From Herbinix sp. (GTDB taxonomy: Bacteria; Bacillota; Clostridia; Lachnospirales; Lachnospiraceae), in the NCBI GenBank assembly GCA_029256105.1, contig JAQSYO010000003.1, forward strand, positions 1-64,000: 64,000 nt of DNA, read 5' to 3'. The notes under the pieces were generated by a model. That model did not search any database and was not told the DNA's origin. It worked only from the letters and a program-made list of their open reading frames with translations. This document shows, piece after piece, positions 44,798 to 53,069 of the stretch. Position numbers and translations under genes: made by a program. The stretch's first letter is position 1; every line of letters begins with the position of its first letter.

Positions 44798-47700
44798 ATG
44801 AAAGGGAAGAGTAGTTTAAAAAAGCTGATATCATATTTAATGATATTAGCAATGGTGCTCATTAGTTTATCAAATGCTGTACCAAAGCAGGTAAATGCAG
44901 CTGTTGATTCAAATGAATGGGCAGCAACCTACTTAAATGCAACAAAGATTTATTTACATCTTGGTAACAAAGAAACGGGTACATATAATTTTAATATTAA
45001 TGAATCAGCAAAAACAAAAGGAGCAACGTATCTTTGGTATGTAAAGATGGACAAGGGTAATCCGGAGTGCGTTACTATTAATACGAGAAGCGGTGTTGTA
45101 ACTGCTAATAAATTAGGAACAGCTTATATTAGATGTAAAGTGACACTAGTGGATGGTACTATCCTAAGACCTGAGGCTAAAGTTGTTGTAAGAAATAATA
45201 TTACTGAGGTTGACATTAGTAATCTTCCAAAGAATAGGACGATTACAGCGGGTATCGATACAGATTTTAATAGAATTATATTAAATACAGAAGCAGGTAA
45301 AGGTAAGGCATCCTCGGGAATTACACGCTGGGAAGTCGATAGAGATACTGCTGGAGTAGAAAAAGCTACTGATACAGGGGTTGTTTCCCCTACAAAGGTA
45401 GGTGATTTCAGGATTCGAGCCGTGTCCTTCCAGAGCGTAGAAAAGTATAAGTTATGGTTAGATAATAAGATATTAAATATAAAGTACATTACAGCTACTA
45501 GCAGTTGGTATACCATTACCGTAGAAGCGCCGACGGCTTCCATAACGCCAACACCGTCACCGGAACCGACTACTGGTGGCGGAAATCCATACACACCACA
45601 ACCTGTAAAAGTAAGCACTATTACGATTGCAAGTGCAGGTAATATTAATACAGTTGTAAGTGGTGGAACGTTACAACTAAATGCAATCATATCACCGGCA
45701 AATGCAGATGACCAGACTATCGTTTGGTCGGTTATTACTTTATCAGGAGGTAAAGCAACAATCAATTCCACTACAGGTTTATTGACAGCCACAGGAATTG
45801 GCACAGTTAAAGTAACTGCAACGAATGTAGCATCTGGGGTAATAGGGACGAAAGAAATTACCATAGTAGTTGATGAAGAGCCAGGAAACACAGAACTATG
45901 GACGAAGGTATGGTCCGATGAATTTGACGGGATAGGAGAAAACCTTGATACGAATGGTTTGGACCTGTCAAAATGGGGATACCAAAATGGTACCGGTGCA
46001 GAGTTTGGTCTTGATGGCTGGGGCAACAATGAACAGCAATATTATTCGAAAAACAATATAAATGTTAAGGATGGCAATCTGGTTATAACACCAAAACTTG
46101 AAACATTAGGTGGGAAAAAATATACGTCCGGAAGAATTTGGACAAGCCCCACCTTTTCTAAAAAGTATGGAAGATTTGAAGCAAGAATAAAGCTACCTGC
46201 TGGAAATGGTTTCTGGCCAGCATTTTGGATGATGCCGAAAGATGACGTATATGGCGGTTGGGCAGCATCCGGAGAAATGGATATCATGGAAGCCAAAGGG
46301 AGAATTTTACAGGAGGTTGGTGGAACTATTCACTATGGCGGTGCATGGCCGAACAATAAGTATTCAGGGGCCAGCTACAACTTTGATGAAGGACAAAGCA
46401 TAACAGATTTTCATACCTATGCGGTTGAATGGGAACCTGGTGAAATAAGATGGTATGTTGACGATAAGCTATACCAGACGCAGAATAACTGGAGCACGAA
46501 TGGAACGAATGGCGAAGAGAAATTAGCATTTCCGGCACCATATGATCAGCCGTTTTATATTATTCTTAATCTTGCGGTCGGTGGAAATTATGATGGAGGT
46601 CGAGAACCGGATGCATCAGTATTTGCAAGCAATCCCAAGATGGAAGTAGACTATGTCAGGGTATATGAATTAACTGGGAGACCATATAAAATTCCCGCAG
46701 ACCCCCAAATTGTTACGGAACCCCTACCGGATGGTGCAAGGGTAGCTGATTCAACGGGTAATCTGGTATATGATGTAAATTATGAACAAGGAATTATTGA
46801 TAACCGAGAAGGTCTGGATGCTAACTTTGGTAACGGATGGAATTTAATCTATAATGAGCAGTTCGGTGGGGTAGCTTCGGCTACAGTTGAAGCTGTTGAT
46901 GAAAGAAATTATGCTAAGATTAATGTCTTAAACGTAGGAACCCAACCGTATTCCGTTCAGTTAGAACAGCATACTACATTAGGCAGAGGGCGCTGGTACG
47001 AATTTTCCTTTGATGCCAAGGCTGGTACGAGTAGAACGCTGAATGCTAAGCTTGGCGGTGGACCAGACCGGGGATGGACGGCTTATTCGGATTCCTATAC
47101 GTTTGCTTTAACCAATCAATTACAATCCTATAAAAAGGTATTCCAGATGACAGCAGCTTCCGATATTAAGACCCGTATCGAATTCAACTGTGCTACTGCT
47201 TCAGGGCCGGTATGGATTGGAAATGTGAGACTTGTCGAAGTCGCACCTCCACTGGTAGAGTATAATGCATCAAAGGAGGCACTGCCAGTCAGCGGCAATC
47301 TCGTTTATAATGGAACCTTTGATAAATATACTGTGGACAGATTAGCTTACTGGAACTTAATATTAAATTCAGGAGCATCTGCATCTATGTTCGTACCGGA
47401 GGCAGCTAGAGAGTTAACGGTTAATATATTAAATCCTGGAACACAGGCTTCTGATATCACTGTTGATCAAAGAGGAATACAGTTATATCAGGATAATCAA
47501 TATACATTAACCTTTAAGGCTAGATCTGCGGAGGATAGAAGCATCAGTGTTAAGCTATTAAGTAAAGATGGAACAACAACTATTGCAGAAAAGGATTTTT
47601 ATCTGACAACGATGCCTGGTACTTTTGAGATGTCCTTTACAATGGCAAATTCGACTGATTTAGAATCAAAACTGTCGTTTATGTTAGGTGGCAGTAATTC

Positions 47701-49792
47701 TGATGTATACATCGATGATGTTAGACTGATAAAAACGACAATTGATTACACCGGAGTAATATTCTATCCGCTGAAGAACGGTTCATTTGACAATGATTAC
47801 TTGTCATGGGATACAATACTTGACAGTGGTGGAGCAGCTGCATTTTCTGCAGTAAATGGAGAAGCAAAGATTGACATTACTAACTTAGGTCAAAATCCGT
47901 GGAGTGTTATGTTGCTTCAGGGAGGAATGCCTTTTACCAAGGGACTCGAATATACACTATCATTTCGAGCAAAAGCTTCTGCAAACCGTAATATGGAAGT
48001 AGTATTAGAAAATGCTTCTTATACAAGAGCGTTTGATTCAAATGCATTACAGCTTTCAACAGACTGGAAGATCTTTAACTTTACAATAAAACCATCAGTA
48101 AGTGAGAACTTAGACCTTAAATACTTGATGGGTAAGGTTGATAATACAGCAGTAGCAGGAGTGGTATTCATTGATGATGTAATACTGCAGGTGAAAAATC
48201 CTCCTGTGTTGCAGGCTCCGATGATAATTGCTGATTCTACTGATAATAATGTTGGTAATGCAGTTGATATCTCCTTCCAGGATAATGAACAGTGGAGAGC
48301 TGCAATCAAAACGGTAAAGATTAACGGTCAAACAATCGCAGCAGATAAGTATACGGTGGCAGCAGGTAATATTAATTTTGCAATAGATAATTTTACTGAA
48401 GCAAGAAATTATATTATTCTAGTACAGGCAGAAGGCTATGATGTTACGTCAGTAGTTCAGGCGGTTGGGGCAAATGATAACAAGATAATCCACAATGGAA
48501 CGTTTGATATTAATACAGATGGATGGTCTACTTATATAGGTGATGATTCTAATGCTGCGATATCTTCTGTAAACGGAGAGATGAAGGCAGACTTCACAAA
48601 TTATGATGGGTGGTTCAGGTGGTCAACACAAGTATATCAGGCGGGAATAAGACTGGAAGCGGGAAAAACCTATCGATTAAAATTTGATGCAAGTTCCAGC
48701 ATAGCAAAGAATATCCTAGTTCAAATCGATAAGAGTTCAGTCGGAACCCATGCTGTTGCACCGGAGATTGCATTAACGACAGAAAAACAAACGTTCACAT
48801 TTGAATTTACAATGGCAGAAACAGATGCAAATGCTAAGCTGAATTTCCTGCTAGGCAGCAACAATGTTCCAGGTGAAAATTTTGTACAACATAGTATTTA
48901 CCTCGACAATATCAGTATAGAAGAAAAGTCGGTTAATCCACCTTCAGAAAATACTTCAATCGTTCAGAACGGAACCTTTGACGCTGATATTAATCCGTGG
49001 ACTAATTGGAGTGATGGAGGTATCTCAGTTGTCGCAGTTAGTGGGGCAGCGATTATTAATCTGAATGGCTTTGGAACAGATCCCTGGTCTGTTCAGTTTA
49101 CCCAGAGTGGGTTTAATTTTGAGCCAAATGTAACATATCATCTAACCTTCAGGGCGAAAGCCTCCGTTCCAAGAAGCTTTGGGTTAGACATAGAAGGAGC
49201 AGGTTACTACCGTTATATGGATAAGGGAGATAATCTGACCACTGAGATGCAGACCTATTCCTATGACTTTACAGTAACAAAGAGTGAACCTACGAAGTTA
49301 AATTTCTTCTTTGGCAAGACTGGTTCTGACATTACGGATGAAATGCGTTCAACTCCAAATACAATTTACATCGATGATGTTATCATTACAAAGGTTGTAG
49401 AAGGCGGTGGAACTACAGATCCTTCATTAATTACAGTAGAGGCTGAAAGTGCAGTAATCTTTGCGGAAGGAGCAAATCCAATCGGTGTTGTAGAAGGAAC
49501 AGCTGTTAAGGCTGTTGCACCAACGTATATTGAATTTACAGTTGTCATACCGGAGGCGGGGACTTACAAAGTTACCTATACAGGAAAATGTTCACCTGCA
49601 GGTGTTTATTATGAACTTAGAGATTCTGCAGGAACACCGATTGCTGGGATTGGTGGTGGTCCAAGTGATGATTGGACGATGAATCATCATAATGCAATTT
49701 TAAGTGCAGGTACTCATACGCTAAGAGTATTTATAGCTCCGGGAGCAGGTAGTATTACATATTTAGACAATGTAATATTTGAACTGCAATAA
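44798..49792 (+). CDS. Secreted multi-domain GH16 beta-glucanase with many carbohydrate-binding modules
   Basis: A 1664-aa exported enzyme. A signal peptide covers residues 1-34 (hydrophobic core YLMILAMVLISLSNA). Next come Ig-like domains, a PT-rich linker near 250 and a BIG2-type domain at about 271-361. The GH16 catalytic domain spans about 365-626 with the ExDxxE motif GEMDIMEA (E493 nucleophile, D495, E498 acid/base), as in laminarinases. After it come about five CBM4/9-like beta-sandwich modules (starts near 648, 831, 990, 1228 and 1385; each begins like NGTFD), a DUF1533-like insert near 1136-1225, and a CBM6/35-like module at the C-terminus (1541-1664). No sortase motif or SLH domain is seen. 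Likely substrates are beta-1,3 or mixed-linked glucans. AAGGAGG lies upstream. Confidence 0.9.
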   Translation: MKGKSSLKKLISYLMILAMVLISLSNAVPKQVNAAVDSNEWAATYLNATKIYLHLGNKETGTYNFNINESAKTKGATYLWYVKMDKGNPECVTINTRSGVVTANKLGTAYIRCKVTLVDGTILRPEAKVVVRNNITEVDISNLPKNRTITAGIDTDFNRIILNTEAGKGKASSGITRWEVDRDTAGVEKATDTGVVSPTKVGDFRIRAVSFQSVEKYKLWLDNKILNIKYITATSSWYTITVEAPTASITPTPSPEPTTGGGNPYTPQPVKVSTITIASAGNINTVVSGGTLQLNAIISPANADDQTIVWSVITLSGGKATINSTTGLLTATGIGTVKVTATNVASGVIGTKEITIVVDEEPGNTELWTKVWSDEFDGIGENLDTNGLDLSKWGYQNGTGAEFGLDGWGNNEQQYYSKNNINVKDGNLVITPKLETLGGKKYTSGRIWTSPTFSKKYGRFEARIKLPAGNGFWPAFWMMPKDDVYGGWAASGEMDIMEAKGRILQEVGGTIHYGGAWPNNKYSGASYNFDEGQSITDFHTYAVEWEPGEIRWYVDDKLYQTQNNWSTNGTNGEEKLAFPAPYDQPFYIILNLAVGGNYDGGREPDASVFASNPKMEVDYVRVYELTGRPYKIPADPQIVTEPLPDGARVADSTGNLVYDVNYEQGIIDNREGLDANFGNGWNLIYNEQFGGVASATVEAVDERNYAKINVLNVGTQPYSVQLEQHTTLGRGRWYEFSFDAKAGTSRTLNAKLGGGPDRGWTAYSDSYTFALTNQLQSYKKVFQMTAASDIKTRIEFNCATASGPVWIGNVRLVEVAPPLVEYNASKEALPVSGNLVYNGTFDKYTVDRLAYWNLILNSGASASMFVPEAARELTVNILNPGTQASDITVDQRGIQLYQDNQYTLTFKARSAEDRSISVKLLSKDGTTTIAEKDFYLTTMPGTFEMSFTMANSTDLESKLSFMLGGSNSDVYIDDVRLIKTTIDYTGVIFYPLKNGSFDNDYLSWDTILDSGGAAAFSAVNGEAKIDITNLGQNPWSVMLLQGGMPFTKGLEYTLSFRAKASANRNMEVVLENASYTRAFDSNALQLSTDWKIFNFTIKPSVSENLDLKYLMGKVDNTAVAGVVFIDDVILQVKNPPVLQAPMIIADSTDNNVGNAVDISFQDNEQWRAAIKTVKINGQTIAADKYTVAAGNINFAIDNFTEARNYIILVQAEGYDVTSVVQAVGANDNKIIHNGTFDINTDGWSTYIGDDSNAAISSVNGEMKADFTNYDGWFRWSTQVYQAGIRLEAGKTYRLKFDASSSIAKNILVQIDKSSVGTHAVAPEIALTTEKQTFTFEFTMAETDANAKLNFLLGSNNVPGENFVQHSIYLDNISIEEKSVNPPSENTSIVQNGTFDADINPWTNWSDGGISVVAVSGAAIINLNGFGTDPWSVQFTQSGFNFEPNVTYHLTFRAKASVPRSFGLDIEGAGYYRYMDKGDNLTTEMQTYSYDFTVTKSEPTKLNFFFGKTGSDITDEMRSTPNTIYIDDVIITKVVEGGGTTDPSLITVEAESAVIFAEGANPIGVVEGTAVKAVAPTYIEFTVVIPEAGTYKVTYTGKCSPAGVYYELRDSAGTPIAGIGGGPSDDWTMNHHNAILSAGTHTLRVFIAPGAGSITYLDNVIFELQ

Positions 49793-49840
49793 TAAACGAT
49801 CCTTTTGCGTTATAATATCCTGCTGTCTTAACCAGGATCA

Positions 49841-49880
49841 GAGTAAACAGCGTCCCTTAACAGGATGCTGTTTACTCTTT
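49841..49880 (+). terminator. Terminator of the GH16 gene
   Basis: GAGTAAACAGC (49841-49851) and GCTGTTTACTC (49867-49877) form a perfect 11-bp stem followed by T residues. Confidence 0.8.
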
Positions 49881-49938
49881 CATATTCATAAGCATGCAAA
49901 ATAGCTCACTGAATTTCATATCCAATCCTACTGCCCCT

Positions 49939-49988
49939 GTAAAAAAAGAATGAGTTCACACTCTGATGTGAACTCATTCTTTTTTTAC
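49939..49988. terminator. Second, bidirectional terminator
   Basis: A perfect 22-bp inverted repeat (49939-49960 and 49967-49988) has seven A residues on the left and seven T residues on the right, so it can end transcription from both the GH16 gene and the convergent lacI gene. Confidence 0.9.
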
Positions 49989-50112
49989 CTATAATGCATA
50001 AAAAGGGAGCCTCTGCTCCATAGTTAATAAGCTATTTAACATAAGCCCCATCTTACCTAAGTGACTGTTGCTCATTTAACTATTTTGCAAATGCCCCGAT
50101 AAAGATATACAT

Positions 50113-51117
50113 TTATTTAATACGTACCGAATCTCTTTCTACTATTCTACAAGGAATATAAATGCGTTGCTGTGGAATGTTACTGTTTTCAATACGATAA
50201 CGAAGTTGTGCATATGATTTTTCTGCAATTATCTTTGTATTGATGTCGATGGTGGTTAGCTTAGGGGTTGAGTTTTCAGCAAGATCCGTATTATCAAAAC
50301 TAATAATGGATATATCTTCAGGAACTTTGATGTTCTCCATACTAAGTCTCTGAATCAGATAGTAAGCAGATCTGTCACAATGACATACAAAAGCTGTAGG
50401 CAATACGTCGGGCAGTACAGTGTCAAGGCCATATACACCTGTAGTATGATTGTTATTTGCTAGTTGCCAGGCAGGATTGTAATTTAGATTATAGGAAGCC
50501 AGAGCCTTCTGATATCCGAAAAAACGATCAGATATGTTGGAAGTTTGACTTGGAATACCGATAAAGCCTATATCGGTATGGCCTTTTTCGATTAGGTAAT
50601 TTGTAGCGGTATATCCGTTAAAGAAATTATCTACTATTACAGTATCATAGTTTAAATCAGGTTTATTGAAGTCTATCAGTAGAATTGGTAAACCGAGTTC
50701 TCCAATGCTACAGATATATTTGTCCTTCATTTCTCCGGCAATAAATATCCCGTCACATTCATTTAAACTTGAAATATTCGGTATGGTACAATTGTTTTCA
50801 TCTGTATTGCTTATTACATATAGAGTCAATACGAGACCATCTTTATGACAAGCTTTATTCAAATAGTAAAATATTGTGGTATAAAAGTTATCGTTTTCAA
50901 GAAAAAAACGTTTCGGAACAATAAATGCAAGACTATTGTTCAGAGCTTGATTTTTGTTCGTGGTTTTTAGGTATCCTAAATCTTTTGCTGTCTGGAGAAT
51001 TTTCTTGCGCAATTCATCACTTACATATTGTTGATTGTTAAGAGCTTTATAAACAGTAACTTTTGAAATATTCAAGTAATCTGCTATTGTCTGCATAGAT
51101 ATTTTATTATTTTTCAA
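50113..51117 (-). CDS. LacI-family transcriptional repressor
   Basis: A 334-aa regulator. The N-terminal helix-turn-helix and hinge read SMQTIADYLNISKVTVYKALNNQQYVSDELRKKIL; the remainder is a periplasmic-binding-protein-like sugar-sensing domain (SLAFIVPKRFF, DGIFIAGE, GHTDIGFIGI, ISIISFDNTDLAENSTPKLTTIDIN). The frame starts at a TTG at 51117 with AGGGAG and AAGG upstream; an internal ATG lies seven codons later. Matching operator sites lie in its own promoter and downstream of the divergent promoter, so it controls itself and the polysaccharide genes to its right. Confidence 0.9.
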   Translation of the reverse strand: MKNNKISMQTIADYLNISKVTVYKALNNQQYVSDELRKKILQTAKDLGYLKTTNKNQALNNSLAFIVPKRFFLENDNFYTTIFYYLNKACHKDGLVLTLYVISNTDENNCTIPNISSLNECDGIFIAGEMKDKYICSIGELGLPILLIDFNKPDLNYDTVIVDNFFNGYTATNYLIEKGHTDIGFIGIPSQTSNISDRFFGYQKALASYNLNYNPAWQLANNNHTTGVYGLDTVLPDVLPTAFVCHCDRSAYYLIQRLSMENIKVPEDISIISFDNTDLAENSTPKLTTIDINTKIIAEKSYAQLRYRIENSNIPQQRIYIPCRIVERDSVRIK

Positions 51118-51162
51118 GATGCCTTATCTCCCTATTTTAATACTAAATTTAATGATATTTAT

Positions 51163-51213
51163 ATTATACAAGTTAGTTAACGAAAATACAATAATAAGAA
51201 TTCGTTAACTAAC
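51163..51213 (-). promoter_or_regulatory. lacI-type promoter with two LacI operators
   Basis: On the minus strand TTGTAT (51186-51191) and TATAAT (51163-51168) are 17 bp apart. GTTAGTTAACGA (51172-51183) lies in the spacer, and its exact inverted copy TCGTTAACTAAC is at 51202-51213. Each contains the palindromic core GTTAAC typical of LacI-family sites. Confidence 0.8.
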
Positions 51214-51292
51214 GATAAAGCCACGTGACGAAATTTATGGACTGTATTCCGGAAGCATTATGAACTTTAACTAATAAATAAAATAAATGACA

Positions 51293-51347
51293 TTGACATC
51301 TATTTGTTACTTGTTTATAATAATCTTATGAATAATGTTAGCTAACA
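51293..51347 (+). promoter_or_regulatory. Consensus promoter with a downstream LacI operator
   Basis: TTGACA (51293-51298), a 17-bp spacer and TATAAT (51316-51321) give a perfect consensus promoter. TGTTAGCTAACA (51336-51347), a perfect 12-bp palindrome related to the sites next to the lacI gene, lies just after the expected start of transcription, where a bound repressor would block it. Confidence 0.88.
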
Positions 51348-51712
51348 AAGGAAACAAAATAAGAAACAAAATTGAATAGTTGACAAGAGGAGAAAATCAA
51401 GAATTTTGAATCGGGAAACATGTCACAGCACAATCTCTTTTGGACTTTCTCATTTACTACAAGGGTTGGCGGAGAGTTACTATTAGGCGGAGTTAGTGTG
51501 AAGAAAGAACATCTTCACACAGGAAGAACCCTGAAATGAGCACAGAGGGTGCTCATCCCAAGCTTCTTCCGGGTTTTGAGATGCCGCATAGCGGCATCCT
51601 GTAGGGTTAGTGTGGATTGGGATGAAAAGATAAGGCGGGTGAAATCCCGGTGTACAGATAATTTAGAGGTACAAGCTTGAATATAAATATCATATGATAT
51701 GGGAGGTTTACT
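51348..51712 (+). ncRNA. Long structured 5' leader of unknown class
   Basis: The transcript from the promoter above has about 380 bases before the first gene. Several stems can be drawn: 51496-51504/51512-51520 (GTGTGAAGA), 51537-51543/51549-51555 (TGAGCAC), 51580-51587/51591-51598 (GATGCCGC), and long-range 51527-51532/51604-51609 (AACCCT/AGGGTT) enclosing the last two. An alternative pairing, 51522-51528/51564-51570 (GGAAGAA), competes with the long-range stem. The string TTAGTGTG occurs twice (51493-51500, 51608-51615). I do not recognise a known riboswitch or an intact group II intron. Confidence 0.4.
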
Positions 51713-52666
51713 GTGAGATTGGTAGAGCAAAGAGAATTATTTAAAAAAGAAAAAAGGGTATATGAAAGTAAAAAATTAAAGTTCCTTGGTGTAGATGGAT
51801 TTGATGTCTATAACTCCTCTGTCCCGTTTTGGTGGAATGGCAAGAAATATATCTATGGAAGAGTTGAGAAGCGAGAAGATTGGGCAAGATCTTGGGTGAG
51901 ACTATTTGAAGAAACAGATAAGGATGAATGGACCCTAGTACAAGGTGATATGATCTACCAATTGGAAGATCCTTATATATCAATTATCAATGAGGATCTG
52001 GTGCTTGGCGGAACCCATGTAAGGAAGCGTCAAGGAATGATAGACACCTATTATGGATATTTTTATAAAGGAAAAGACATTCGTGATTTAGTTTACTTTA
52101 CTACCGGACCGGATTATATGAAAGACATCCGTCTTGTAGAATTGAGTGAAAAGAGGATCGGTGTATTCACCAGACCAAGGAGTGAAGAAATCAGAGCTCT
52201 GCATGGCAGTGAGTCAATTATTGGCTTCACAATTATTAATGATATTAGTGAGCTAAATGCAGAAATCATTAATAATGCAATAAAAATTGACGGATTATTT
52301 GAAAAAGATGAATGGGGAGGGTGTAATCAGTGCTACCTTCTTGATAGTGGCAAGATAGGTGTAATTGGACATATAAGCTATAAAAAGACGGATGATGACA
52401 GCAATGGTATTCTGGTATATATGAATATATCCTTTGTGTATGATATCGAAGAGCATATGGCTTTGGATTTGAAGATTATAGGAACAAGAGACTGCTACCC
52501 GGAAGGGCCTGCGAAACGTTCCGACTTGATTGACTGTGCATTTACCTCGGGGATCGTAATGAGAGAAGACGGTAAAGTAGATTTATATAGCGGAATTGGT
52601 GATACGGAGGTGGGTCGTATCATTATAGATTATCCGTTTGAAGGATATGGAAAAATCATTTCCTGA
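51713..52666 (+). CDS. DUF1861-family protein, glycoside phosphorylase/propeller-like
   Basis: A 317-aa protein starting at GTG with GGGAGG upstream. Its sequence (KFLGVDGFDVYNSSVPFWWNGKKYIYGRVE, then EDPYISIINEDLVLGGTHV, GVFTRPR and EWGGCNQCYLLDSGKIGVIGHI) matches DUF1861, a five-bladed propeller related in fold to GH130/GH43 enzymes. Activity is not established to my knowledge. A dead GH130-type gene follows at once, and a LacI-controlled promoter lies upstream, so a role in handling mannoside or related oligosaccharides is plausible. Confidence 0.75.
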   Translation: MRLVEQRELFKKEKRVYESKKLKFLGVDGFDVYNSSVPFWWNGKKYIYGRVEKREDWARSWVRLFEETDKDEWTLVQGDMIYQLEDPYISIINEDLVLGGTHVRKRQGMIDTYYGYFYKGKDIRDLVYFTTGPDYMKDIRLVELSEKRIGVFTRPRSEEIRALHGSESIIGFTIINDISELNAEIINNAIKIDGLFEKDEWGGCNQCYLLDSGKIGVIGHISYKKTDDDSNGILVYMNISFVYDIEEHMALDLKIIGTRDCYPEGPAKRSDLIDCAFTSGIVMREDGKVDLYSGIGDTEVGRIIIDYPFEGYGKIIS

Positions 52667-52772
52667 CATTTGAATTAAGTTTGGTATCATAGCAATTTCA
52701 AATCTGAATTTAAAATTCCAGCAGTAAATGAGGGTATGATATGAAAAATAAATTAATTAAGCACTACACAGT

Positions 52773-53043
52773 CAAATCAGAGTAAATGCAGCAATTCAAT
52801 ATGCGAAGCAAGATATATGGTTGTCTGAATTTCCTGATTTACTTTCATGGGGAAACCCAGATATTTGGTTGGGGCACGAGAGCATTATTGGGATAGTGGA
52901 AGCGTTGGTGGAAGTGCAGTTCCTATTAGAGTAAAGGGGGGATGGCTAAAGATATACTAAGGGGCAGCTGATACTTATATGTGTTATGCAGAGATCACAC
53001 TAGAGGACATTATGACTTCATTAGGATTATGTAAAATCTTGTA
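52773..53043 (+). pseudogene. Remnant of a GH130-type glycoside phosphorylase
   Basis: One frame up to about 52890 reads QDIWLSEFPDLLSWGNPDIWLGHES. From about 52887 a second frame continues YWDSGSVGGSAVPIRVKGGWLKIY, a TAA stop, then GAADTYMCYAEITLEDIM. In GH130 enzymes the corresponding run is of the form WDSGKxGGGAPPIxTxxGWLxIYHGAD. The TAA stands exactly at the His codon, and the frameshift removes the middle part. The N-terminal half is absent. The gene was probably part of the LacI-regulated operon. Confidence 0.7.
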
Positions 53044-53069
53044 GCAGTTTAATAAGTAGGAGGAGAATT

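Noticed and set aside
45124..46029. Long minus-strand open frame inside the GH16 gene
   Set aside because: It is a codon-bias shadow of the GH16 frame, without ribosome site or domain.
51348..51712. Group II intron or known riboswitch
   Set aside because: Some stems recall group II domains, but I find no convincing domain V or 5' GUGYG boundary and no reverse transcriptase, so I report only an unclassified structured leader.
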